Origin: DASXQK01 sp963724385
GTDB lineage: Bacteria; Pseudomonadota; Alphaproteobacteria; Dongiales; Dongiaceae
NCBI GenBank assembly: GCA_963724385.1
Contig: CAVRUJ010000002.1
Location: forward strand, 186,001 to 250,000
DNA: 64,000 nucleotides
Reading direction: 5' to 3'
Shown here one piece after another: positions 7,381-15,946 of this stretch (the stretch's first letter is position 1; every line of letters begins with the position of its first letter). Under the pieces are notes generated by a model. That model had not been told where the DNA came from and searched no databases. It saw only the letters and a list, made by a program, of their open reading frames with translations. The position numbers and the translations under genes are program-made.

Positions 7381-8964
7381 CTATTCGCCCCGCTCCACGA
7401 AGGCCATAGCCTGGCGCATGGTGCGCCGGACATGGCGCCGGCGCAGCGGCGAATGGAGGAACCGGTTGAGGCCGGCCAGAAGCGTGCCCTCGGTCTCGCC
7501 TGCGGCATCTGCCTCGGCCCGGGCGGCCAGCGTCGTCTTCAAGACATGGACCGCGACGATGTTCTCGCTCTGGCCGTGATCGAGAATCCGGGCGATCGCG
7601 GCGGCGAAGAAGGCGTCTGGGTCGGCGACGTGCCAGGCGGCGGCGTCTACGGCGGGATCCGTGAAGCCGTCATTGCGTCCGGCGAAACAGGCCATCTGCA
7701 AAAGCCCCTCGGGCCAGATTTCGGGATATTTCTCGCACTGCAGACGGACGGCATTGGCGAATGTGATACCGTGAGTCATGTCCAGCCATCCGGCATTCTC
7801 GGTCATGGGCTGATCGACGCGCGTCTGACGCGCGAGATCGAGCATCAGGAGATTACGCGCGTTGGCGCCGAGGAGCGCCCGATAGAGCGTGGCCGGCGGG
7901 GCCTCGCCGTGGGCCGCGGTCAAGGCCAGGGCCCGGCGCACGTTGAGGCCGGCATAGTCGCCGACGCTTGGTGCGCGGGAATCGCCGCCCCAGGCCTTGC
8001 GCGCGCCGGCGTAGTCCGCGAACTCGGGAATCAGGTCCTCGCGCGTGGCATAGATCAGCGATCGGGCGAGGGATAGCAGGAGCGGCGCTTCGACCGCCGG
8101 GCCCAGCCTGGCGATCAGCCCGCCCGCCTTGGCGACGTAGATGAGGGAGTGACCGAAGTCGGCGTAGTGGGCGAGCGCGGCGCGGGTGAAGGCGCGTTCG
8201 AGATCGGGAAAATGCAAACCCGCCGCAAGGGCGCCGCGCAGCAGGGCCGCGGCCTGATCTTCGTCCTCGGCCTCGACGGCGGCGACAAACGCCGCTTCGT
8301 CCCAGTCCCGCGCGCCAGGAGCGAAGGGATGCAAGGGCTGGCGCAGGCAATCCTCGGCCAGGTGGGCCACCGGCTCCAAGAGGCAGATGAGGCGGTTCTC
8401 GGCGTCCGGCGCCAACTCGTCGTAGAGCCTCAGCCAGTCGGCCATGCCGGCATAGGCGTGAGTCCAGCCGTATTCGAGACGGTCCCAGGACCAGCCCACG
8501 GCGGCGGCGAGCGCCTCAACCGGATCGCCCAATTGGGCCAGGCGCGCGAGATCGCGGGCAAGCCGCTCATAGTCCTCGTCTCGGAAGGCGCCTTCGAGGC
8601 TCGCCATCACCTTCGCGCGCCGGACTTCAACCGGCGGGTCGGTGAGGTCGAGCCAGACGGCGCCGTCCTGGATGCGCGAGGGGTAGATGCGCAGGCCTTC
8701 GCCCCGGTCGAGATTGGCGCCGCTGGTTAGATCGAATTTCCAGTTATGCCAGTTGCAGGTGAGGACGCAGCCGGGACCGAGCGTCCCTTCGCTCAAGGGA
8801 TAGCCCTCATGCGGGCAGCGGTTGTTGCAGGCGAAGACGCCATCGGGTGTGGCGAAAACTGCGATCTGCCGGCCCTCGTGGCGGACGAGAGCCTGGCCCT
8901 GGCCGTGCAGCGAGGCGAGGTCTATAGCCCTGATCCAATTGGGGTTTTGGCCGCTGCCGTCCAT
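7381..8964 (-). CDS. Rieske [2Fe-2S] protein with long helical C-terminal domain
   Basis: A 527-residue soluble protein. Residues 1-110 form a Rieske domain with both ligand pairs visible: CPH (in CNNRCPHEGY) and CNWH. The remaining 400 residues are Ala/Leu-rich, predicted helical, with no motif I recognise (segments such as GDYAGLNVRRAL and DMTHGITFANAVR). There is no TAT signal or membrane anchor, so it is cytoplasmic and unlike cytochrome bc1 Rieske proteins. It lies 52 bp downstream of mobA on the same strand, next to fdhD, which hints at electron transfer or assembly for a molybdenum/tungsten enzyme. ATG 8964 is chosen because the codons before it are low-quality sequence antisense to mobA. 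Confidence 0.8.
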   Translation of the reverse strand: MDGSGQNPNWIRAIDLASLHGQGQALVRHEGRQIAVFATPDGVFACNNRCPHEGYPLSEGTLGPGCVLTCNWHNWKFDLTSGANLDRGEGLRIYPSRIQDGAVWLDLTDPPVEVRRAKVMASLEGAFRDEDYERLARDLARLAQLGDPVEALAAAVGWSWDRLEYGWTHAYAGMADWLRLYDELAPDAENRLICLLEPVAHLAEDCLRQPLHPFAPGARDWDEAAFVAAVEAEDEDQAAALLRGALAAGLHFPDLERAFTRAALAHYADFGHSLIYVAKAGGLIARLGPAVEAPLLLSLARSLIYATREDLIPEFADYAGARKAWGGDSRAPSVGDYAGLNVRRALALTAAHGEAPPATLYRALLGANARNLLMLDLARQTRVDQPMTENAGWLDMTHGITFANAVRLQCEKYPEIWPEGLLQMACFAGRNDGFTDPAVDAAAWHVADPDAFFAAAIARILDHGQSENIVAVHVLKTTLAARAEADAAGETEGTLLAGLNRFLHSPLRRRHVRRTMRQAMAFVERGE

Positions 8965-9016
8965 GGGATGGAATGTGGTCCCATGGGCTCTCGGCGTCAA
9001 CGGCCTGGAAGACCGA

Positions 9017-9640
9017 CTAGCGACAAGCCAGCTGGAGCCGCTCTGCCTCCGCCAGATCCTCCGGCCGGTTGGCGTTGAAGAACGGGTCATAGCCCTCGAT
9101 CGGAAACCCCACAACGGCGACCTTGTGACGCGCCGTCCACGCATCGACTTTGCGGATGCCCTCCTCGACCAGGGCGCGGCGGAGATCCTCGGCGAGTGCC
9201 CTGGGCCACAGGCCGACCACGGGATGAACCTGTCCGCCGCTTGCGGCCATGGCGATTTCAGCGTCTTCGCGCGCGCGCGCGTCCAGCAGGCGGCGGACGA
9301 GGTCGCGAGGCAGGAAGGGCGCGTCGGTGGGCGCCGACAGCAGCAAGGGGCAATCGGGCGCTTCGGCCTTCGCCCATTCGAGCCCGGCCAGAATGCCGGC
9401 CAGCGGCCCCGCAAAACCCTCGACGCTGTCGGCGACCACCGGCAATCCGAATTCCGCGAAGCGCGCGGGATCGCCATTGGCGTTCAACGCCAAACGCCGC
9501 GTTTGCGGCGCGAGGCGCTCCACGATATGGGCGAGGATCGGCCTGCCGCCCAGGAGCCGGAGGCATTTGTCCCCGCCGCCCATGCGCCGCGCCAGGCCGC
9601 CGGCCAGCAGCAGCCCCGCGACCGGCGGCTCAGGCGGCAT
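9017..9640 (-). CDS. mobA: Molybdenum cofactor guanylyltransferase MobA
   Basis: Adds GMP from GTP to Mo-molybdopterin to form the MGD cofactor of DMSO-reductase-family enzymes such as formate dehydrogenase. The 207-residue protein has the nucleotidyltransferase signature LLAGGLARRMGGGDKCL near the N-terminus, GPLAGILAGLEWA, and the metal-binding SAPTDAPFLP. The late FFNANRPEDL is the usual MobA ending. The ATG at 9640 overlaps the last 11 bases of fdhD, so the two are co-expressed. FdhD matures formate dehydrogenase, which explains the pairing. Confidence 0.94.
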   Translation of the reverse strand: MPPEPPVAGLLLAGGLARRMGGGDKCLRLLGGRPILAHIVERLAPQTRRLALNANGDPARFAEFGLPVVADSVEGFAGPLAGILAGLEWAKAEAPDCPLLLSAPTDAPFLPRDLVRRLLDARAREDAEIAMAASGGQVHPVVGLWPRALAEDLRRALVEEGIRKVDAWTARHKVAVVGFPIEGYDPFFNANRPEDLAEAERLQLACR

Positions 9641-10511
9641 CGTCGGCGAGGCTCGCCTTGCGCTGGTGGCGGGGCGCTTCCTCGGCCATGGCCGCAAGAT
9701 CGGCGTCGAAGCGCAGCCGGCCTTCGCCCGCCAGCGCCACGAAGCGCTTGCCCTTGGCCCGGCCGATCAGGGTGAGGTTCGCCTGGCGGGCGAGCTCTAC
9801 GCCCCAGGCGGTGAAGCCGGAGCGCGAGATCAGGATGGGTATCCCCATCTGCACCGTCTTGATCACCATCTCGCTGGTGAGCCGGCCGGTCGTATAGAAG
9901 ATCTTGCCCGCGGGTCCGATGGCGTTGAGGCGCATGTAGCCGGCGATCTTGTCGATCGCGTTGTGGCGGCCCACGTCCTCCATGTAGATGAGCGGCCGAT
10001 CCTCCTCGCAAAGCACGCAGCCATGGATTGCGCCGGCGGCGAGATAGAGGCTGGGCGTCAGATTGATCTGCTTCGACAGGCTGTAGATCCAGGACGTCTT
10101 CAGCACCGCGTCCGGATCGAGCTTCGCTTCGGCGAATTTCTCCATCACGTCGCCGAAGACCGTGCCCTGGGCGCAGCCGGAAGTGAGGGTCTTCTTGCGC
10201 AGCTTCTTCTCGTAGTCGGTCTTGCGCGCCGTGCGGACCACGACCACGCCCAGCTCCTCGTCATGCTCGATGGCCTCGATCCTGTCCTCGGGCTTCAGCA
10301 TGTTCTGGTTCAGGAGATAGCCGACGGCGAGGCAATCGGGGTGATCGCCGACCGTCATCATGGTGACGATCTCCTGGCCGTTCAGGAACAGGGTGAGCGG
10401 CCGCTCGACCACCACGTCGGTCTCGATCGCGCGACCCTCCTGGTCGAGGCCGGCGACCCGCCGGGTGAGGCGCGGATCCTCAGGCTGGGGCTTGACGATG
10501 TACTCGGCCAT
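9630..10511 (-). CDS. fdhD: Formate dehydrogenase accessory sulfurtransferase FdhD
   Basis: FdhD passes sulfur to the bis-MGD cofactor before its insertion into formate dehydrogenase, in the cytoplasm. The 293-residue protein shows the family landmarks VGYLLNQNML, LTSGCAQGTVFG, LAAGAIHGCVL, EDVGRHNAIDK and TTGRLTSEMVIK. The sulfur-relay loop, CxxC in E. coli, reads C-A-Q-G here, keeping only the first Cys, a variant I believe occurs in other alphaproteobacterial FdhDs. ATG 10511 begins MAEYIVKPQPEDPR. It diverges from the LysR gene at 10611, with a 99-bp shared regulatory region. No formate dehydrogenase structural gene is in the window. Confidence 0.94.
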   Translation of the reverse strand: MAEYIVKPQPEDPRLTRRVAGLDQEGRAIETDVVVERPLTLFLNGQEIVTMMTVGDHPDCLAVGYLLNQNMLKPEDRIEAIEHDEELGVVVVRTARKTDYEKKLRKKTLTSGCAQGTVFGDVMEKFAEAKLDPDAVLKTSWIYSLSKQINLTPSLYLAAGAIHGCVLCEEDRPLIYMEDVGRHNAIDKIAGYMRLNAIGPAGKIFYTTGRLTSEMVIKTVQMGIPILISRSGFTAWGVELARQANLTLIGRAKGKRFVALAGEGRLRFDADLAAMAEEAPRHQRKASLADDAA

Positions 10512-10610
10512 GGCCGGGAATATGCGGCCGCCTCCCCCGCTCGGCAAGGCCACCGGGTCCATCGGGCCGCTTGCCTTGCCAGCCGCGGTTCCGGCTGGGC
10601 AATATCGGCC

Positions 10611-11522
10611 ATGCATCTGCGCCAGCTCGTCTATCTGAGGGCGCTCGCGCGCGAGCGCCATTTCGGCCGGGCGGCGGCGGCTTGCCGCGTTTCGCAGCCG
10701 ACCCTCTCGGCCGCGCTCAAGCAGCTCGAGGCCGAGCTTGCGGTGCCCATTGTCCTGCGCGGCCGGCGCTTCGAAGGTTTCACGCCCGAGGGCCTCAGGG
10801 TCGTCGATTGGGCCCAGCGCATCCTCGCCGATTGCGACGGACTCAACCAGGAGATCGGCCAGATGCGCCGGGGCCTGGTGGGGCAATTGCGGATCGGGGC
10901 GATCCCGACCGCGATCTCCATGGTGCCGCGCCTCACCACCCCCTTCCACGCGCGCCATCCTCTGGTGCTGCTGACCGTGCATTCCCAGACCTCGAACCAG
11001 ATCCAGCGCGCCATCGACAATTTCGAGATCGATATCGGCCTCACCTATCTCGACAACGAACCGCTCGCCCGGGTGCGCACCCTGCCCTTCTACCGGGAGC
11101 GCTACGTCCTGGTGACGCCCTCCCAGGGCCCGCTCGGCCGGCGCCGCAAGATCGCCTGGGCCGAGGCGGCCGAACGCCCGCTCTGCCTGCTGACGCCGGA
11201 CATGCAGAACCGGCGCATCCTCGACGGCATCTTCCGCGGCGTAGGCAAGGAGCCCCGCATTATCATCGAGACCAATTCAGTCGCCACCCTCTGGGCGCAT
11301 TTGCGCCAGGGGCGATGGTCGGCGGTGATGCCGCAGACCTTCTTCGCCCTGTTCGGCAGTTTCGAGGGCCTCAGCGCCATTCCCCTGGTGGCGCCCGAAG
11401 CGAGCCACATCATCGGCCTGGTGACCGCCAACCGGGAGCCCGTCCTGCCGGTGACCCAGGCCGGGCTGGCGATCGCGAGGGAGGTGGGCTGCCGGCTCAA
11501 CAAGAGCCTCGCCATCGCCTGA
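10611..11522 (+). CDS. LysR-family transcriptional regulator
   Basis: A 303-residue LysR-type regulator. The N-terminal winged HTH spans residues 1-60 (LRQLVYLRAL..., VSQPTLSAALKQLEAEL), followed by a periplasmic-binding-protein-like effector domain. It diverges from fdhD-mobA and is followed by the tungstate transporter genes, a position seen for regulators of formate dehydrogenase and Mo/W uptake genes in alphaproteobacteria. It may therefore sense formate or metal status and act on the 99-bp divergent promoter. That is inference, and the ligand cannot be read from the sequence. Confidence 0.9.
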   Translation: MHLRQLVYLRALARERHFGRAAAACRVSQPTLSAALKQLEAELAVPIVLRGRRFEGFTPEGLRVVDWAQRILADCDGLNQEIGQMRRGLVGQLRIGAIPTAISMVPRLTTPFHARHPLVLLTVHSQTSNQIQRAIDNFEIDIGLTYLDNEPLARVRTLPFYRERYVLVTPSQGPLGRRRKIAWAEAAERPLCLLTPDMQNRRILDGIFRGVGKEPRIIIETNSVATLWAHLRQGRWSAVMPQTFFALFGSFEGLSAIPLVAPEASHIIGLVTANREPVLPVTQAGLAIAREVGCRLNKSLAIA

Positions 11523-11530
11523 GCGCCGGG

Positions 11531-11553
11531 TTTGATAGACTGCATCTATCAAA
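11531..11553. promoter_or_regulatory. Perfect 9-bp inverted repeat upstream of tupBCA (probable operator)
   Basis: TTTGATAGA, five bases, then TCTATCAAA: a perfect dyad starting 8 bases after the LysR stop and 70 bp before tupB. It is AT-rich in a GC-rich context and has no T-run, so it does not look like an intrinsic terminator. A possible -35 box TTGACA lies at 11571-11576. A metal-responsive repressor of the transporter operon is the simplest reading. It differs from the Mo-box before moaA. Confidence 0.55.
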
Positions 11554-11623
11554 AGATAAGCCCTTTCGACTTGACATCTATTGGAGCCCCGGGAATTGTC
11601 CGGCCCTCGGCCCATGCCGAGCA

Positions 11624-12334
11624 GTGGCGCCCTTGCAAACCTTCCACGATTCCGTCCTGGCGGCGCTTCGCCTGATCTTCAGCCTCGACCCCGATCTGGT
11701 CGAGATCGTGCGCCTGTCCCTTGCCGTCAGCTTCGTCGGCGTCGGGCTTGCCGCCCTCATCGGCCTGCCGCTCGGCGCCGCGCTGGCGCTCTACCCGTTT
11801 CCCGGCCGGCGCGCCCTCGTGCTGGTGCTCGATTCCTTCATGGGATTGCCGCCGGTGGCCGTCGGGCTCGTCATCTATCTCCTGCTGTCGCGAGCCGGCC
11901 CCTTGGGCGTGCTGGGCCTGCTGTTCACGCCGACTGCGATGATCATCGCCCAGACCATGCTCGTGCTTCCGATCGTGGCCGCGCTCTCCCACCAGTTCCT
12001 CCAGGACCTCTGGGGCGAATACGCCGAACAGCTTCATTCGCTCGGCGTCGGTCCCGGCCAGGCCTTGCTCACCATGCTCTGGGAAGGCCGCTTCAGCCTC
12101 ACTACCGCCGTGCTGGCCGGCTTCGGCCGAGCAAGCGCCGAAGTCGGCGCGGTCATGATCGTGGGCGGCAATATCGAGCACGCGACCCGCACCATGACCA
12201 CGGCGATCGCGCTGGAAACCAGCATGGGCAACCTGTCGCTGGCGCTCGGCCTCGGCATGCTGCTGATGCTGCTCTCGCTTCTGGTCAACGGCGCCGCCTA
12301 TGTGATTCGCGACTTGTCGAGGCGCCGGCCATGA
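11624..12334 (+). CDS. tupB: Tungstate ABC transporter permease TupB
   Basis: A 236-residue inner-membrane permease with about five hydrophobic helices (IVRLSLAVSFVGVGLAALIGLPLG; LVLDSFMGLPPVAVGLVIYLLL; MIIAQTMLVLPIVAAL). The cytoplasmic loop VLAGFGRASAEVGAVMIVGGN carries the permease signature that contacts the ATPase. This is the TupB/WtpB-type single-permease arrangement for tungstate or molybdate. No ATG fits, and GTG 11624 (VAPLQTF) is the best start, with no strong ribosome binding site. The stop overlaps tupC (ATGA). tupA follows, completing the importer. Confidence 0.88.
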   Translation: MAPLQTFHDSVLAALRLIFSLDPDLVEIVRLSLAVSFVGVGLAALIGLPLGAALALYPFPGRRALVLVLDSFMGLPPVAVGLVIYLLLSRAGPLGVLGLLFTPTAMIIAQTMLVLPIVAALSHQFLQDLWGEYAEQLHSLGVGPGQALLTMLWEGRFSLTTAVLAGFGRASAEVGAVMIVGGNIEHATRTMTTAIALETSMGNLSLALGLGMLLMLLSLLVNGAAYVIRDLSRRRP

Positions 12335-13047
12335 CGGTGGCGCTGCCCCTGGAGCTCCGCGGCGTGGCCTGGGAGGCGGGTGGCCTGCGCCGGATCGACG
12401 GCATCGACCTCGACGTCGTCGCGGGCCCGCGCACCGTGATCCTCGGCCCCAACGGCGCCGGCAAGAGCCTGCTGCTCAGGCTCTGCCACGGTTTGCTGGC
12501 GCCCAGCGCCGGCAGCATCAGCTGGCGCGGGCCCGCCGCGGGCGAAGCCAGGGCGCGCCAGGCCATGGTCTTCCAGCGCCCCGTCCTGTTGCGTCGGTCC
12601 GCCGCGGCCAATGTCGACTATGCCCTGAAGGTTCGCGGGCTTCGCCGCAGCGACCGGCGCGCCCGCGTCGCCGCCGCGCTTTCGCGCACCGGTCTCTCGG
12701 CCCAGGCGCGCCAGTCCGCGCGCGACCTTTCCATCGGCGAGCAGCAGCGCCTGGCGCTCGCCCGCGCCTGGGCGAGCGAGCCGGAGCTCCTGTTCCTGGA
12801 CGAGCCGACGGCGAGCCTGGACCCGGCCGCGACCCACGCCGTGGAGGCGGTGATCGGCGCGATGCACCAAACCGGTTGCAAGATCGTCATGACCACCCAC
12901 GACCTTGGCCAGGCGCGTCGGGTTGCCGACGAAATCCTGTTCATGCATCGCGGCCGGATCCTGGAACGCCAGGCGGCGGACCGCTTCTTCGACAGACCCG
13001 CGACCGAGGAGGCCACGGCCTTCCTCGCCGGGACGCTCAAGTGGTGA
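12331..13047 (+). CDS. tupC: Tungstate ABC transporter ATP-binding protein TupC
   Basis: A 238-residue ABC ATPase that energises tungstate import. The motifs are Walker A GPNGAGKS, Q-loop VFQRPVLLRRS, signature LSIGEQQR, Walker B LLFLDEP and the switch His in MTTHD. The VFQRPVLLRRS-AANV stretch is characteristic of TupC. The start overlaps tupB by four bases, and tupA follows after 29 bp. Confidence 0.92.
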   Translation: MTVALPLELRGVAWEAGGLRRIDGIDLDVVAGPRTVILGPNGAGKSLLLRLCHGLLAPSAGSISWRGPAAGEARARQAMVFQRPVLLRRSAAANVDYALKVRGLRRSDRRARVAAALSRTGLSAQARQSARDLSIGEQQRLALARAWASEPELLFLDEPTASLDPAATHAVEAVIGAMHQTGCKIVMTTHDLGQARRVADEILFMHRGRILERQAADRFFDRPATEEATAFLAGTLKW

Positions 13048-13076
13048 CATCGGCAGACAGACAAGGAGAAAGACCC

Positions 13077-13922
13077 ATGCAACAACGTCCCTTCCTTCGC
13101 CGTCTCGGCGCGGCATTGACCGGCCTGGCATTGCTGGCGCTCGTTGCCGGCAGCGCCGCGGCGGGCGAGCGCTTCATCCTGGTCGCTTCCACGACCTCGA
13201 CCCAGGATTCTGGGCTTTTCGGCTGGCTGCTGCCCGCCTTCACCAAGGCGACGGGCATCGAGGTGCGCGTCATCGCCAAGGGCACCGGCGAGGCGATCAA
13301 GCTGGGAGAGACCGGGGACGTGGACATGCTGTTCGTCCATGACAAGGCCTCGGAGGAGAAGTTCGTCGCCGAGGGTTTCGGCGTCAGGCGCTATCAGCTG
13401 ATGTACAACGACTTCATCGTCGTCGGCCCCAAGGCCGACCCCGCGCATATTGCCGGCGGGACCAGCGCTTCCGAGGCCTTCAAGAAGATCGCCGCCGTCC
13501 AGGCGCCCTTCGCTTCGCGCGGCGACGACAGCGGCACCAACAAGGCCGAGATCCGCCTGTGGAAAGCGGCCGGCATTGATCCGCAACCGGGTTCCGGCAA
13601 ATGGTATCTCAAGACCGGCTCCGGCATGGGCCCGACCCTCAACACGGCGGTCGCCAAGGGCGCCTATGCGCTCACCGACCGGGGCACCTGGATCGCGTTC
13701 AAGAACAAGGGCGACTTCGAGATCCTGGTCCAGGGCGACAAGGCGCTGTTCAACCAATATGGCGTGATCCTGGTGAACCCGGCCCGCTTCCCCTCGGTCA
13801 AGGCCGCCGACGGCCAAACCTTCATCGACTGGCTGATCTCGCCCACCGGCCAGGAGACCATCGCCAACTTCCGCGTCGACGGCCAAGAACTGTTCTTTCC
13901 GAACTACGCGCCCGGATCGTAA
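13077..13922 (+). CDS. tupA: Tungstate-binding periplasmic protein TupA
   Basis: A 281-residue solute-binding protein with a Sec signal peptide (residues 1-29, cleavage after GSAAA). The mature protein begins with the oxyanion-binding TTSTQDSGL motif typical of TupA, then GTGEAIKLGETGDVD and SRGDDSGTNKAE, whose Thr, Ser and Arg side chains bind tungstate. TupA proteins are normally far more selective for tungstate than ModA. AAGGAGA sits 7 bases before the ATG. It is the last gene of tupBCA. Confidence 0.93.
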   Translation: MQQRPFLRRLGAALTGLALLALVAGSAAAGERFILVASTTSTQDSGLFGWLLPAFTKATGIEVRVIAKGTGEAIKLGETGDVDMLFVHDKASEEKFVAEGFGVRRYQLMYNDFIVVGPKADPAHIAGGTSASEAFKKIAAVQAPFASRGDDSGTNKAEIRLWKAAGIDPQPGSGKWYLKTGSGMGPTLNTAVAKGAYALTDRGTWIAFKNKGDFEILVQGDKALFNQYGVILVNPARFPSVKAADGQTFIDWLISPTGQETIANFRVDGQELFFPNYAPGS

Positions 13923-13933
13923 GATGCGCCGCC

Positions 13934-15847
13934 ATGCCGCCCGGAGTGTCCCGCGTCTGCGCCATTCTGCTGCTGGCCGCGGGGCTCCTCAGTGGGGCTT
14001 CCGGCGGGCTGGCGGCGGAATACCAGGAAACGACCTACTTCGCCGCCGACGTCGCGGCGGGCCATCTGCCGCCGGTCGCCGAGCGCCTGCCGGCCGACCC
14101 TCTGGTCATCAACGTCAAGGGTGAGGGAAAACAGACCGGTCGTCAGGGCGGCGTGCTGCGCATGCTGATCGGGCAGAGCGGCGATGCCCGCGCCTTGCTG
14201 CCTTTCGCCTATTCGCGTCTCGTGGTCTACGACGAGCAATATCGCCTAGTGCCGGACATCCTGGAGAGCTTCGAGGTCACGGACGGACGGGTCTTCACCT
14301 TCCACCTGCGCAAAGGGCATCGCTGGTCCGACGGCTCGGCCTTCACCGCCGAGGACTTCCGCTATTACTGGGAAGATGTGGCCAACAACCCCAAGCTCAT
14401 GCCCGACGGATTGCCGCCGGCGCTGCTTGTCAACGGCAAGCCGCTCAGCTTCGAGGTGATCGACGAGACCACCGTCCGCTACAGCTGGGAGCAGCCGAAC
14501 CAGGCCTTCCTGCCGGCGCTCGCCGCCGCCGTGCCCCTGATGATCTACCGGCCGGCCCATTACCTGAAGCGGTTCAACCCCAAATACGCCGGGGCCAAGG
14601 CCGTCGACCGATTGCTGGCCGAGGCAAAGCTGGACAGCTGGACGGATCTGCATCGCTTAAGGGATGACCCGCTCAATTTCAGCAATCCGGAAATGCCCAC
14701 CCTCGGCCCCTGGGTCAACCTCTCGCGCCCGGGCAGCGAGGTCTATGTGGCCGTGCGCAACCCCTTCTATCATCGGGTCGACGAAAAGGGGCACCAGCTC
14801 CCCTACATCGACCGCCTGGTCCTGATCCCGGAAAACAAGGCCGACATCCCCGCCGCGGTCGCTGCGGGCAAGAGCGATCTGCAGGCGACGGGCCTGGAGC
14901 TGGGCGACCTGCCGTTGCTTCAGGCGGCGGCCAAGAAAGGCACGATCAAGCTCTCGCTGTGGCCCAGCGGACGCGGGTCGGAGCTGGCGCTCTACCCCAA
15001 CCTCAATGCCGCCGATCCGGTCTGGCGGACCCTGATGCGCGACCTGCGCTTCCGCCGGGCGCTGTCGCTCGCCATCGACCGGCGCGCGATCAACCAGGCG
15101 CTCTATGGCGGCGCCGGCAAGCCGCGGGCGAACACGCTGTTGCGGGATTCGCCCCTGTTCGATCCGGACGCGCAAAACGCCTGGGCCGAGTATGACATCG
15201 CGCGGGCCCAGGAGCTGATGGATGCGGTAGGGCTCAAGCTCGACAAGAACTACGGGCTCCGCCGGCTTCCCGACGGCCGGATCCTGTCCCTCCTGGTCGC
15301 GACCCGGGGAAGCCCGGCGGAGCTGCAGGTGCTGCGGATGATCCAGGAGACCTGGCGCAAGATCGGCGTCGAGCTGATGATCGGCGCGCCGCTGCCCAGC
15401 GCCTTCCAAGACCGGATCCTCGCCGGCAAGACCGTCATGTCCATCGCCGAGGGCCTGGCCGACGGCCTCGCCACGCCGGCCATGGATCCGGCGGAATTCA
15501 CGCCCTCCGACGAGGATCAATTGCAATGGCCCCAGTGGGGCCTCTACCAGGAGAGCGGTGGCAGCAAGGGTCAGCCCATCGACCTGCCGGCCGCGGCCCA
15601 ATTGGCAAGCCTTTGGAAGAGCTGGCGCGACGCGGGCAAGGAGGCCGACAAGACCAAGGCCTGGCGCCAGATCGTCAAGCTCGCGGCCGACCAGCTGTTC
15701 ACCATCGGGATCGTGGGCGAAGTGCCCCAGCCGGTGGCTTCCAACCCGAGGCTGCGCAATCTGCCGGACCGGGATTTCTATAACTGGGAACCGGGCGCCT
15801 ATTTCGGCCTTTACCAGCCCGATGTCTTCTGGCTGGAGCAGCAATGA
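13934..15847 (+). CDS. ABC transporter family-5 substrate-binding protein (peptide/oligopeptide type)
   Basis: A 637-residue secreted protein with a signal peptide (cleavage near GLAAE). It belongs to the SBP_bac_5 (DppA/OppA) family: GGVLRMLIGQSGD, LVPDILESFEV, FHLRKGHRWSDGSAFTAEDF and RRALSLAIDR are the family landmarks. It starts 11 bp after tupA, so it may be co-transcribed. However, no matching permease or ATPase lies nearby, so it is an orphan binding protein. The ligand cannot be read; oligopeptides, opines or metal chelates are possible. Position between tup genes and moaA invites, but does not prove, a link to metal uptake. Confidence 0.88.
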   Translation: MPPGVSRVCAILLLAAGLLSGASGGLAAEYQETTYFAADVAAGHLPPVAERLPADPLVINVKGEGKQTGRQGGVLRMLIGQSGDARALLPFAYSRLVVYDEQYRLVPDILESFEVTDGRVFTFHLRKGHRWSDGSAFTAEDFRYYWEDVANNPKLMPDGLPPALLVNGKPLSFEVIDETTVRYSWEQPNQAFLPALAAAVPLMIYRPAHYLKRFNPKYAGAKAVDRLLAEAKLDSWTDLHRLRDDPLNFSNPEMPTLGPWVNLSRPGSEVYVAVRNPFYHRVDEKGHQLPYIDRLVLIPENKADIPAAVAAGKSDLQATGLELGDLPLLQAAAKKGTIKLSLWPSGRGSELALYPNLNAADPVWRTLMRDLRFRRALSLAIDRRAINQALYGGAGKPRANTLLRDSPLFDPDAQNAWAEYDIARAQELMDAVGLKLDKNYGLRRLPDGRILSLLVATRGSPAELQVLRMIQETWRKIGVELMIGAPLPSAFQDRILAGKTVMSIAEGLADGLATPAMDPAEFTPSDEDQLQWPQWGLYQESGGSKGQPIDLPAAAQLASLWKSWRDAGKEADKTKAWRQIVKLAADQLFTIGIVGEVPQPVASNPRLRNLPDRDFYNWEPGAYFGLYQPDVFWLEQQ

Positions 15848-15904
15848 CCTGGCTCGACCGGGCTATACCCCTACCGCTCGCAGGGACGACAGAAGGCCCC
15901 CGGC

Positions 15905-15930
15905 GCACTATATTCCGCCGTATATAGCGA
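15905..15930. promoter_or_regulatory. ModE-type Mo-box upstream of moaA
   Basis: CTATATT, six bases (CCGCCG), then TATATAGCGA. The right half matches the alphaproteobacterial Mo-box TATATAnCGA exactly and the left half has one mismatch, with the expected 6-base spacer. It ends 17 bp before the moaA ATG, a position suited to repression by a ModE/MopA-like protein when molybdate is plentiful. The regulator gene is not in the window. Confidence 0.7.
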
Positions 15931-15946
15931 AGCGAAGCCGGACGGC

